In this document: one piece after another, positions 37,851-48,635 of the stretch
Numbering within the stretch: the stretch's first letter is position 1
How the letters are laid out: every line of letters starts with the position of its first letter
Assembly (NCBI GenBank): GCA_011316305.1
Contig: SAUG01000029.1
Coordinates: forward strand, 434,001-498,000
Origin: Rusavskia elegans
Taxonomy: Eukaryota > Ascomycota > Lecanoromycetes > Teloschistales > Teloschistaceae
Length of the DNA stretch: 64,000 nucleotides
Reading direction: 5' to 3'
Position numbers and translations under genes: made by a program
The notes under the pieces: model-generated
Seen by the model: only the letters and a program-made list of their open reading frames with translations
Told to the model about the DNA's origin: nothing
Databases searched by the model: none

Positions 37851-38560
37851 ATGGACTTTCCATTCTTCCCAATATCTGCTTGCCAAATGTTGCTCCTTCT
37901 CTACCTTCCAGCTTTCCTTGTGTCAACGGTGTTCGCGCTTCCTCAGAACACTGGCACCTCCTCTCAGGGTACTTGCACGGATGTAATCAAACCCTCCACC
38001 CAGCTGGGGTTGTAAAACGTCGTCTACGATACCGACCCCAACTTGTCTATGACACCGAAAACTGCACTTCCACGACCCAGAAGGTACTGCCATCTTCCAA
38101 CTGGGCTCTCGTCGACTGCCTCCCCGCTATCTCCGCTGTCTGCGGCACCACCTCCACCGTCAGTGCCATCGCAGGCAGCTGGATATGGGCCTGGCACACT
38201 ACGCAAGGAACCACAAGCCAAGCTGGCCTGTGGCAAGATCTTAGCCCTTACGCCACTGGGGGCGTCGGGACTCTGGACCGTTCATGCTGCGAAAAGAACT
38301 TTCAAGCCATGGTGGATTCATTGAAGGATGGCGGGGCGTTCGAGCCGAGTAGTGGCAACAGGCTGAGTGTTAGTTAACATTGCGCTGGGAGGGTTCCCAT
38401 TCACCCAGGCAACGTAAACTGGTGGGAGTCTGTTCAACGCGAACGGGGTGCAGATTACCGCTAAATACCTCTCGTATATCTTGCAAGCGGATGCAGCCCC
38501 CATTGAATCCGTGTGTCAATGTGGTTGCTGACGGAGAGATTTGTGTAGGGTTGGCGCACC
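37851..38560 (+). pseudogene. Secreted cysteine-containing protein, frameshifted relic
   Basis: ATG at 37,851 begins a convincing signal peptide (MDFPFFPISACQMLLLLYLP, then AFLVSTVFALPQ), followed by a TAA at QLGL. The reading then continues one base back in another frame with NWALVDCLPAISAVCG, TLDRSCCEKNFQAMV and NRLSV up to about 38,370. It then shifts again to VNIALGGFPF, with a further TAA, and ends in a segment with YILQADAA near 38,490. The pattern is that of a small secreted, disulphide-rich fungal protein of unknown function. Three or more lesions make it non-functional. I do not assign a toxin or allergen family. Confidence 0.65.
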
Positions 38561-38864
38561 TTATCCCTATTCAACGCCGAACTGTACGCAAGATGATATC
38601 CAGTAGGTAGGGTGTTGGGCCCCCAAGGAGCATCATACAGACACCGTAACCGGGTGCACCTTCTTGGAGGACAAGAAAACTGTATGAGGGTATGTGTTTT
38701 ACGAGAAAGACGATACTTTGCGAGTCCGAGGGATATGGGAAGGAAATGCAAATGACATGACACTTGATCTCGAGAACCTTTCCTAACCTTCTTCACATGT
38801 CCATTGTCGTGTCCCGGAATATGATACCGACTTATATCTGAAATATTTTCCTCTGAATTTGACA
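38561..38864. other. Spacer before the DNA transposon
   Basis: About 0.3 kb of normal composition; open frames here are antisense to the secreted-protein relic and carry no motif. Confidence 0.5.
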
Positions 38865-38866
38865 TA

Positions 38867-38938
38867 GCCGACGGTCAAGACCCCTAAGCTCGCTGGGCTC
38901 GCTTAGAGGGCCTCGGCTTAACGGACCAATCAGTTTAA
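38867..38938 (+). repeat. Left terminal inverted repeat
   Basis: 72 bp, matching the reverse complement of 45,383-45,454 with two mismatches, both T here against C there. GC-rich, with CA and TG sites intact. Confidence 0.95.
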
Positions 38939-38959
38939 AGGATCTTTTCTTTATAATTA

Positions 38960-39560
38960 TATCTTCTGATTTTAAACCTCTATAATATTATATCTAAAGC
39001 TATTAAAATCTACTACGCGTTAGAAAGACGTTATAAAAAGATAGTTAAAGCTTTCTATAATAACGAATTCGATAATACCGTTAAATACGCCCGCTATTAT
39101 AATATTAAAATTAAAATTCTATAGTAATATATTACCGGAGGTAATTTTAAATCTATAAAAAATTCTATTAATAAATATCTAATCGATATTTAATTATTTA
39201 TTCTACTATATTATATTAAACGTTTTAATAATATTAACTAGTTACCGAACCTTTAGCTCGTTAAAAATACCGTTAATTATACTTTATATCGCGACGACTA
39301 GCTAGTTTTTTCTATCGGTAAATACTAGTTTATACGATTTATAAAACGTTATTTAGAAATTTATCTAACTATCTAATATTCTTTTAATATTAATAAAAAG
39401 GATATTAACTATATTAAAATATTAGAAAAGTATTTCGGTAAATTCTAGATAAAAATTTAAAAATACGATAATATACCCGATAATATACAGAATATAAATA
39501 AAACTAGCTTTCGAGTTAGCTATATACGTTTCCGTATCGTCGTTACCTTAGCGGCAACCG
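38960..39560 (+). pseudogene. Fot1/pogo transposase, N-terminal half (RIP-killed)
   Basis: Readable order: an N-terminal helix-turn-helix region (KAIKIYYALERRYKK, TVKYARYYN, ITGG), then a CENP-B-like segment with SIGKYWFIRFIKRYLEIYL, then NINKTSFRVS at about 39,482-39,520, which is the MDETGFR catalytic-core start with ATG and GAC altered by G-to-A. In this family the enzyme cuts and pastes the element through a DDE active site. Stops are TAA/TAG only. Confidence 0.8.
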
Positions 39561-40391
39561 TATATCCTACGATAATCTATCGACATTTTATTGATTTAAA
39601 ATTAGAAAAAATTAGAAATTAATTAAAGATTAATAATATATTTATTATTAGTTTATTATAAAAAGAAATTAAATAAAAATTAATAAATAGTTCTAATAAA
39701 TTAATAGTATTTATTAAAATTCCAATCTAAAATAATATAAAATCAAATTAAATTCAAAATTAATTAAAAATAGATTAATAATATAATATAACTATCAGTT
39801 AACGAAAAGTTAATAAATAGTTAATAGAAAGTTGATAGAAAGTTAATAGATAGTTATTAAATTTATTACTAAAATATTTAATTTAAATAAATAAATATTT
39901 TTATTTTTAACTATCCGTAGTATTAGTATAGATTAGATAGATAATTAAATTCTATATTACGTAACTCTCTGAATCTTATCTAGTAAAATCTCGATTACTA
40001 AATAGTTTAGAGTTCGAATCCCGCGAAAACCTCTTTTTTAGAAATTTTTATCCGATTTTTACGGCTTATATAGAGTAGCTAGGGTTTTAAAATCGACGGA
40101 TTAGACTAGAAGATTATATAATCTATAGGTTCGCTTAGTTTATTTACTAATAATATTAAAAGTTATAGGACTAATTCGTAGTTAATTAAATATTAAACGA
40201 ATATTAAACGAATATTAACAAGAAATTAATCGATAATTCGTCGAAAACAGCTAGTTTAAACGAACTAAACCTAATTCGGAGTTCTATATAACTAGAAATC
40301 GACTATTTAGTTTATTCTAATTCGTTATTTTCGGAATATCTATAATTAGTTCTCGAGAATTAACTGTTTTTAGCGAATTTATCGTAGATTT
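39561..40391. other. AT-rich insert with tRNA-like B box
   Basis: This 0.8-kb stretch interrupts the transposase before the LTR insertion. At about 40,009-40,030 it contains AGTTCGAATCCCGCG, a good match to a pol III B box, followed by a T run at 40,043-40,049. The start contains many ATTAATTAAA-like words. It may be a tRNA-derived SINE relic or a tRNA fragment; no clear A box survives. Confidence 0.4.
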
Positions 40392-40801
40392 TGTAACGTC
40401 CCTGTATATCAGAAGGCGTTACGCTCGAGTCTAGCTATAGCCGTAGACGTAGTCCGAGCTACTAAATAGTAAAGGAATCCTAGTATAGATTATTATAACT
40501 AATTCTATATAGTCGTAGAGGTACGGTTACGATATTATAAGATATTTTTATTATAAAGTAATTAAAAAAAAAATAGTAGAAATATATTTAATAATTATAT
40601 TAATAACTAACGAAAGAAACTATCTATAGAAATAATAAGCGATATATATAATAAAAATAGCTATAAAGACCGATAGATAGCCGTTTATTAAAAATTCTAT
40701 TAGAAAGAACGGTTATAGCGGCTATAGGCGGCTATAGATAATTAGACTCGTTTATCTAACTAATTTTTTTAGAAAACTTCTATAGAATTATAGACGTAAT
40801 A
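40392..40801 (-). repeat. LTR (left) of gag-only element copy 2
   Basis: Begins TGTAACGTCCCTGTATATC and ends GACGTAATA on the plus strand; in gag orientation this is the 3' LTR. Less mutated at its outer end than the right LTR. Confidence 0.9.
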
Positions 40802-43322
40802 TAATCCCTTCTATATTACTTTTTACCTAGCGTAAAAACTATATATAGGGTATAAAAAGAGTCTTTTTTTTCTTTTTTCTTTTTTTTTTTCTAATATTTT
40901 TATTATATATTTTTAGAAAAGAAATCGACTAAAATCTTTTTATTATATCTAGTTAAAAGAAATTATAATACCTTTTTTTTATTTTCTATATATTTATAAT
41001 CTTTTAAAAAAATATAAAGTCGAAGTTAGTAGTAATATTTATAGTAAATATACTCGAGTTTAGAAATTATATAATTTTCTAATATTTAATACTATTTATA
41101 TATTATTTTTTTTATTTTTTTTATTTCTACTAATTCTAGTAGAGAAGCGTTTTAAAAATAAAAAAAAATAAACTTCGTTTTAATATCGCGGGTATTTTTA
41201 ATAAGTATTCTAAATTTACTATTATATTAAATCCTTTTTTAATTCCGTAAAAAAAAATTATAATAAATATTTAGCCTAGGAATTAGATCTCCGCCGACTT
41301 TTTAATAAATAAAAATATTTTATTACTTATTATCGCGCTTTAGATAAATATAAAAATAATTTTATTATTTAAAAATAACGTATTTTTTCTCGTTTTAATA
41401 AATTTAATAATCCGGTAATATTTTATTCTTTTGTTAATTTTATACTAGCCGCGTAAAAGGCGTCTATTAAATTAATACCTAGTTTTAGTTCGGGTAATCT
41501 AGATTAAATTTTAAAAGATTTTAATTTCTTTTAATCTATAGATAATATAAGATTCTAAAAAAAGTCTAATAAAAAATTTCTTCGTTACTACTTCCTTTAT
41601 TTATAATTATATATCTATATTATAAATTATTTCTAGTTTCTTTAATAGTTCTGCTAAATTTTATTTTTTAGTAACTATTTTATCCAATAATAATAAAGAT
41701 AGATACTAATTAAATTCTTTATTTCTAGATTAGGCGCTAAATACTAGGTCCGGTATCTTTTCGTTCTAGTCTATCTAATTTAGTTTATAATATTCGATTT
41801 TATCTATAGCTTTAATTATATTCTAGTATACTTTTTTAACGTAGTTTATCTAAAGTTATTAAATGATTTTTTTACTTTTATTATATTTTTAGGTAAGTTA
41901 TTAAAAGAGGTAATAGTAATCCTTTTAAATTTTTATTTTCTAAACTTTTCTACCTTCTTTAAATTTTCTATTTAAATCTTTAATCTTTTTATAATTTATT
42001 ATCGAAACTTCGTCTATTTTTTTATATAAAAGGTTTTTATAGACTAGGAAATATATTCTTTACGGTTTTAATTTCTTACCGACGGTACTTTTTTCTATTA
42101 ATCTTCCTAAAATTAATTCTTTTTATTCGTTTCCTAAAATAATATAACTTTTCTAACTTTCGATTATAGTAAAATTTATTATTTTAATTAAACTATATTT
42201 TATTTTAACTTCGATATCGAGAATTCTATTATTATTTATTATTCGTCTATAGAAATATCGTTTAATTTTATTATAGAATCTTTTTATAACTTTATTATCT
42301 TTCTTTCTATTTATATAAACTATTATTTATTAACTTCTGATTTTAACTTTAAACGCTGCTATAAAGGGTTTTTCGGTTTTATATAATTTAAAATCGATTA
42401 TCGGCTTTATTTATATTTTCTTTAGTTTTTTAGAATAATATCCTATCTCTTTCTTATCCGATAGATAGATAAGATTAATTTTATTATAGCAGGCTAACCA
42501 GCTTTTCGCTACGTATTTATTAGATAAATCTTCTATTATTTTAAAAAAATATTTAGTTACTTTAGTTATTTCTTTAATTAGGTAATTTTTCTTAAAGTAT
42601 TCCGTTTTTCTATATAAATAATAAGCTTTAATTCTTAATTTTCTAGTTTCGGTAGTATTAAACTCTATTAGGTCTTTTTTAGACTTTCTTTTAACGGGTC
42701 CTATTTTATTAAACGCCTATTTATTTAAATATATTTCGTATTATTTAGTATCGATTTTTATCGCGAATTTAATAAAATCTACTAGTAAATCCGGTTCTCT
42801 AATTACTATTATAGTTTTTTTGACTTTTATCTAGAGTTTTTTATAGAAGTAGATTTTTAAAATTAAATCTTTCTAGTCTATCTTATAAACTAATATTCTA
42901 AATTAAATAGTATAGATAACTACCGACTTCTATTACTTTAAAACTATTAGTTTTCTATATATTATTCTATTTTTATTATTATTTCCGAAGGTTTCTTTTA
43001 TAGCTATAATAAGATTACTAAAGGTATAGAAGATCTATAATATTTTATCTTCTTTCTATTTTTCCGGGTTATCGAAGTAATCTTCTATTTAAAGCTATAT
43101 CTAATTAAAGATAGCTTTTTCTAGATATAATATTATAAATAGAACCTTAACTATTTTATTTAGAAATTGGTTTATATAGAATACGAAATAGATATTTATC
43201 TAAATAATCTATAGCTTTAAAAATCTTTTATCTTTTTTATAGACGTTTAATATTACTATTTTAATAGTATCGCTTTAATTTATATATCGGGATAACGAGA
43301 CTAATATAGTAAATTATTAAAA

Positions 43323-43732
43323 TATAATATCTCTATATATTAAAGGGCGTTATATTTAAACCTAGCTATAGTTATAGACGTAGTCCGAACTATTAAATAA
43401 TAAAAGAGTCCTAATATAGATTATTATAACTAATCCTATATAGCCGTAGAAGTATAGTTATAATATTATAAAATATCTTTATTACGAGGTAATTAAAAAG
43501 AGAATAGTAGAAACGTATTTAATAATTATATTAACGACTAATAAAAGAAACTATCTATAGAAATAATAAACGATATATATAGTAAAAGTAGCCGTAAAAG
43601 CCGATAGATAGCTGTCTACTAAAAGTTCTATTAGGAAGGACGGCTATAGCGGCTATAGGCGGCTATAGATAATTAGGCTCGTTTATTTAACTAATCTTTC
43701 CAAGGAATTTCTATGGAATCGTGGATGTAATA
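43323..43732 (-). repeat. LTR (right) of gag-only element copy 2
   Basis: Begins TATAATATCTCTATATAT (RIP form of TGTAACGTCCCTGTATAT) and ends GAATCGTGGATGTAATA, which still keeps the CGTGGATG that is mutated elsewhere. In gag orientation this is the 5' LTR. Confidence 0.9.
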
Positions 43733-43737
43733 GATTT

Positions 43738-44520
43738 ATCGTAGACAGATTGTTGTAAAATATACGGTTGCCCCTAAAATATATTTAATAGAAATAAAAG
43801 AAAGAAAAATATTATCGCCGATTTATATAATCGCGACTATTATATTTCGGTAGAAATAATTAGATTAGTAGTTTTTCTATAATTTAGATTTTATTTTAAC
43901 CTCTTTTCCTAGTATTACCGGCGAGACTATTTCTTTTCTATTTATTTTAAAAGTCTAGTATATTATATATAAATAGAATATAAAAAACGATTTTAATAAC
44001 GATATATTTTTTAGATATTCGATTATAGAATATAGTAACGATAACATTATATTAGATTAGCTATATTATTTTATTAAAAATATAGAAAAAAAAAAGAGTC
44101 GGTAAATATTAACTATTTATTATTAATAGCTTTAGTTTCTATATTATTCTAGAGTTTTTTAATTTAGCCGACGAATATAATATTAAATTATTTAAATCAT
44201 CTTTCTATTTTATATATTTTATATAACTATTAGATATAGAAATCTTTTAGCTATATAAAACGAATTATAGTATTACTATTGTAAAAGTAATTTATAATAA
44301 TAATAATAATAGTAAATTTATTTACTTAAAATTTCTCGCAGCTTTATAAAATTTCTATAATAAAATATTCGTTAAAAGTATATTTAAAAACTTATAGCGC
44401 CGTACTGGTATCTATTCTTTTAACTCTAAAATTATACTAGCGTTTCTACGAACTATATAAGCTAAAAATCTTTTTACTAAAGTAATTATAATAATTCGGT
44501 TAATTATATTTCTTTCTACC
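43738..44520 (+). pseudogene. Fot1/pogo transposase, C-terminal half (RIP-killed)
   Basis: Continues the transposase after the insertion. Recognisable are a YSNDNI...FIKN stretch at about 44,034-44,085, a strand like ILTINSFSFYI where the second catalytic aspartate is read as N, and LDIEIF.LYKTNYS near 44,235-44,275, matching the QPLDVGVF..YK signature of DDE_1 transposases. Two register changes occur. Not functional. Confidence 0.75.
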
Positions 44521-45382
44521 GATTTCGAAAGCTTTAATTATATTCCGTAAGAATCTAATATAATAAAAAAAGCTTTTAAATTTTTTAATTAAATCTAGAA
44601 AAAAAATAATAGCTTTTATATTATTAATTCTATATATATAACTAGATTTCTTAAAATTATTAAACGGGATTAATTTATATTAAAACTATATATTCGCGAT
44701 TTTAATTAGATATTAGAAGAAATAGCTAAACGAAAGATATAAATTAATTTTAAAAGTTTCAGAATATTTATATATAAAATTATTAAACGGAAGAAATATA
44801 GAAAAATATATTCGGAATAAATAAAAAAGACGGAAATAGTAAATAAAAAAAAGGTAACTAAATTAATTTTAAAAAAAAAAGATAAATATAAATATTTAGA
44901 AAAGGTTATTTAAAAAATAGTAGATTATAACGCCGAGGTAAAATAATTAGCGAACGAATAAAAAGAAAGAAAAATAATAGAAAAAGTTTCGGAAAAAAAA
45001 AACGATATTAAAATTTTAAAACGCCGTTATTTATTTAAATTTTTCTAGAAAATATAGAATTTTAACGCTCTAATATTATTATATACTAAAAACAGCTAAA
45101 ATATAAACTATTTATTAAATTTTAAAATCTATAGTTTTTAAATACGTATTCTATATAGTTATTATTTAGGAATATTTAGAAAATATTCGTATTATAATTA
45201 TATCTAAAATCCGATAATTCTATCTACGAATAATATAATTATCTTTAATTTAATTATTTAATATTATATTAATAATATAAAGCGTTAAACTAGAACTTTA
45301 ATCCGATTTAAAAATATTTAGAATCGGAATAGTTCTGGCTATATTATAATAATACGCGCAATAATATCTCTTTTTAGGTCTA
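44521..45382. other. AT-rich 3' part of the DNA transposon
   Basis: RIP-mutated, lysine/asparagine-rich if translated on the plus strand, probably the tail of the transposase and untranslated sequence up to the inverted repeat. No separate element recognised. Confidence 0.5.
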
Positions 45383-45454
45383 TTAAGCTGATTGGTCCGT
45401 TGAGCCGAGGCCCTCTAAGCGAGCCCAGCGAGCTTAGGGGTCTTGACCGTCGGC
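45383..45454 (-). repeat. Right terminal inverted repeat
   Basis: Reverse complement partner of 38,867-38,938. TA at 45,455-45,456 pairs with TA at 38,865-38,866 as target duplication. Confidence 0.95.
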
Positions 45455-45456
45455 TA

Positions 45457-45806
45457 CTTGGCCTTTCCAAGTTCCGTTGGACCTACCCTGGTGTAGCGAG
45501 TTGCCATCGCTGTCAAATATTGATCAAAACCTGTCATGATCGAAACCAGCCAGCTCTCAATTTCTTCTTCTTCCGTCAGCAATGACGGGATTCGGTATTA
45601 TCGTGTCAATTTTTCTCATCTCAGCCACTCCTTTGTCAACAAGAACGAAAACCACGATCCCTTTCATTTTCGAAAGCCGTTAAGCTCATTCGCAGTGTAG
45701 CTTTGAGCATTGTGCTGATGACACCAACTAATTGCTCCAATGTAGTATGGAAGCACTGGGCCCGATAAATGTACTTACTTTAAGCCTCCTCTCAGACTTC
45801 GTATCC
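45457..45806. other. Spacer between transposon and monooxygenase gene
   Basis: 350 bp of normal composition holding the 3' flank of the minus-strand monooxygenase gene. No gene seen. Confidence 0.55.
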
Positions 45807-48053
45807 TCAATCAACATCGTACTCCATCAATCCCACCTCCAACGCCTTGATCTGCAACGCCAGTAATCTTGAGTAGAACCTACAGAGTGCCAGATTCCCA
45901 CCAAAAAACCAGAAGCCTGGGTGGCCCGTTCGTCGCCACATCGTCCTTGTCTCACCTTCTTCATCGAAACCCCAGACATCCTTGACACGATCCGCCAACT
46001 CGTCTCCAAAAATCTTCCTCGCAGTCTCCCGCATATTCTGGTAACCCGTCGCAAACACAACTTCATCGGCTTCTAATTCTGATCCATCGCTGAAGGTAAG
46101 ACTGTGTGAGTTGACCCTCTCGATCTCTTGACCTTGTTTGATTTTGATTTTACCATCGGCGATGAGTTGGGAGGCGCCGATGTCGATGTAGTACCCGCCG
46201 CCGCGATGTAGGTACTTGATGAAGAGCCCTGCGCCTTCTGGACCGTTGTCGAGAGCGAAGCCGGCGGCTTGCAGGGCGCGGAGAAGGGTAGCATCTCGTC
46301 TGTTGATCTCCTTCGTGTTGTCCACCTTGAGACGCGCTCCAACGGCGTTCGGGGTGGACATGCTCAGGATGTCAGCATCTTCAATAGGAGGCTGAGCTGG
46401 TCAGTATCGCTGGACTGATTGTGGATTACGGATGGTAGGCCTTCTTACACCGTCCTCGGAGTACGCCCCTTTCATGTCCACGTCAATAAGATTTTCACAT
46501 GAGACAACCAGCGTACTGCTTCGCTGTACCATAGTCACATCATAACCATGCTCATAGTAATCCTGAGCAATATCATGACCTGAGTTGCAGCAACCGACAA
46601 TGACTGCTTTCTTGCCTTTTACGTCAGGCTCAGGTCCTGTAAACTGTGAAGAGTGGACAAGACGGTCGCCCTTGAAGCTATCGAGCCCTTTGATGTGAGA
46701 TGGAAAGTAGGGCTCCCCAGAGTGGCCCGTGGCTTGTATGACGTGACGTGGGTGCAAAGTGCCTGCCACCAAATTAATCAAGACATGTTGATAGTAAAAC
46801 TGCTTGGGAACTACGTACGAGTCTCGTTCCGGCCATCGGTTTGGCGCTTCAAGGTCAAAGACCACTGTCGCTTACTCTCATCCCAACTTGAGGACACGAT
46901 GCTCGTCTTGGTCCAGACATTAAGTTCCAAAACCTTTGCGTAGGCTTCGAACCACTCAGCTAGCTTGTCCTTGGGCGTAAATATCTATGCTGTTAGCGAA
47001 TAGTGACTCCTACCTTCGATCGTTAATCAAACTTACCGGCCAGTTCGGAGGAAAATTCAGATAGGGCATGTGATCGTACCTTGGCCTTGTTAAGCACTGT
47101 CTGCTTGTCTGTTTCTGGGCCTAGAAATTCAAGAAAAAAGAATTGCAAATTGTGCGCAAGAAGGAGAATCCTCTGCACAGGCTCCCGCTGACGAGGAAAG
47201 TATGCTTACCAAACAGAATCATGCAGCACCAGCTGGTGATATCGGTTCCGCCAGTTGTCACCAATGCGTTCGTTACGGTCAATGATCAACGTTGGGATTT
47301 TGAGCTGTTTCAATCGAGCAGCTATTGTCAGTCCGCCCTGCCCCGCGCCTTTACTCGTGAGCAGGGAAGTGGATGTCAATATCGAACCGACTGACCGATG
47401 ATGAGGACAGTAGGCTCGAACGATCCATCACAGTCCGCTTCTACATTGCGTCTCTCCTGCCAGTTCAGTCGACCTGGATGCGATCCATGCTCAACTCCGG
47501 TAGGTCTCCGAGTCTTGATAGACTCCTCATACCCATTGAGCTGCTCCAGTGTGGTGAAGAGGGTGAAGGCTTTCCATTTCCCTCGGTCTCTGGCGTCTTG
47601 AATGAGCTTGACAAGACCTCGGCCGCGGCCGAAATCGGTTTCGAGTGTCAGGAAAGCCTGGATCCCATGCAAACTACCGTGAAAGTCGATAGGACAAAGG
47701 TTTGGCTTCTTGATGTCGCTAGATGAATCCATTTCAAGCAGTTGCAAACGGCACTTCTGGTCAGTACTCTTAAGGACAGACATGATCTTGGAGGGACCGT
47801 GATATGTGTGAAAGTTCCAGGTGGTGCAGAGAAGGTCCCTCCAGTAGCTGGTATCTAAGAATAGGTCTTGGATGTTAAGATCATGACCGGCAATCAAGTG
47901 ATTGAAGGCATCTAGCCATGCAGTAGCGACACCTTGAGGGTCAATTGGCTCGGACTGCGTTGAGGTAATCTCAGGTAAATCGACGTGTTGCAGCATTTTC
48001 GAGCCAGGGATGCCATAATTGGACGGTGGAATCTCGACAGCTGCTGTAGCCAT
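45807..48053 (-). CDS. Flavin-containing monooxygenase (class B)
   Basis: Six exons on the minus strand: 48,053-47,396; 47,348-47,210; 47,079-47,037; 46,984-46,819; 46,762-46,451; 46,396-45,807. All introns are GT-AG and phases agree, giving 635 residues. The first ~190 residues look like an NTF2/SnoaL-type domain (AWLDAFNHLIAG, SYWRDLLCTTWNF). The FAD site TVLIIGAGQGGLTIAA follows, then RIGDNWRNRYHQL. The FMO-like ATGHSGEPYFPSH, the NADPH site AVIVGCCNSGHDIAQD and the ATGY motif in EVVFATGYQNM come next. Family members oxygenate small substrates with FAD and NADPH; fungal and plant relatives include YUCCA-type enzymes, but the substrate here is unknown. The ATG at 48,053 is chosen because the 65 residues upstream in frame do not look like the family. 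The gene ends 350 bp from the transposon and is undamaged. Confidence 0.88.
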
Positions 48054-48635
48054 CACGTAGAGGGTTCCTTCCACAAGCAAGAAAATCGCAGCGCAAGCAA
48101 AAGGAGAACCAGACGGGTGGGAGACGAGAGAGGTCGAGAATGCAATGAACTGAGGGAAGAAGAAAAGCAGTGCAACTTCCTTACGACTTCTGAGACTTGG
48201 ACGAGTAGACTTCTGTCGAGCGTGATGAAATCGTATCTGCGGAATCAAGAATGAGAGATGCCAAATTCACTACTATCGGGTAACCTTCCAGTGAGATTCC
48301 TGTGCCTCAAGGGTGGATGCGCATTTGCCACAACGATCAGTGGGGGGATAAGAACGGTCCAACAGCGGTTGGATGACGAAGACGGCCCGCACTGGAGGAT
48401 GTTCTAGGATTTAAAATGCATCCACTCCCTGTCCCTGGACCAATGATCAGTCGTGTTGCATTTATGGCCTCGGTGCCTTTTCGGCCAGCATGCGTGAGGT
48501 GAGAAAAATTATATAAGGGGGAAAGATGAACGGAGAATGACGCACATTGTTTGGGCTTTCCACATAGCCGCTAATGTACATAGTGATGCTCGATGACCCA
48601 GCAAGTGCTTCGTAACCTCCGAATTGACCGCTGAA
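48054..48635. other. Intergenic, upstream region of the monooxygenase
   Basis: About 580 bp between two minus-strand genes: 5' region of the monooxygenase and 3' flank of RPT1. A TATATAAG at 48,511-48,518 is on the plus strand and not placed to serve either gene clearly. No gene seen. Confidence 0.5.

Larger units (their letters stand above)
40392..43732 (-). mobile_element. Gag-only LTR retroelement, copy 2 (RIP-mutated)
   Basis: LTRs of 410 bp at 40,392-40,801 and 43,323-43,732, flanked by a perfect 5-bp duplication GATTT (40,387-40,391 and 43,733-43,737). Same family as 7,511-10,860 but in opposite orientation and almost the same length (3,341 against 3,350 bp). The minus strand carries a CCHC zinc knuckle fossil at about 42,583-42,624 with the same spacing as in copy 1. 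No polymerase or integrase motif seen. It is inserted inside the Fot1-type transposon and therefore younger than it. Confidence 0.92.
38865..45456 (+). mobile_element. Fot1/pogo-type DNA transposon with nested LTR insertion
   Basis: Inverted repeats of about 72 bp (38,867-38,938 and 45,383-45,454) beginning GCCGACGGTCAAG are flanked by TA on each side, the target duplication of the Tc1/mariner superfamily. The interior is heavily RIP-mutated but carries a plus-strand transposase of the DDE_1/CENP-B helix-turn-helix kind. The N-terminal half lies at 38,960-39,560, with WIKRF-like RFIKR and MDETGF read as INKTSF. The C-terminal half lies at about 43,980-44,480, with D-S-F-S-S-H-like and LDIEIF...YK. 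A gag-only LTR element at 40,392-43,732 splits it, so the original transposon was about 3.2 kb, perhaps less if the 39.6-40.4 kb stretch is also an insertion. Confidence 0.9.

Noticed and set aside
38461..38865. Minus-strand 134-codon frame
   Set aside because: Antisense to the secreted-protein relic; no recognisable protein.
47376..48248. Upstream ATG at 48,248 as monooxygenase start
   Set aside because: The extra 65 residues are low-quality sequence without family resemblance; ATG 48,053 is more plausible.
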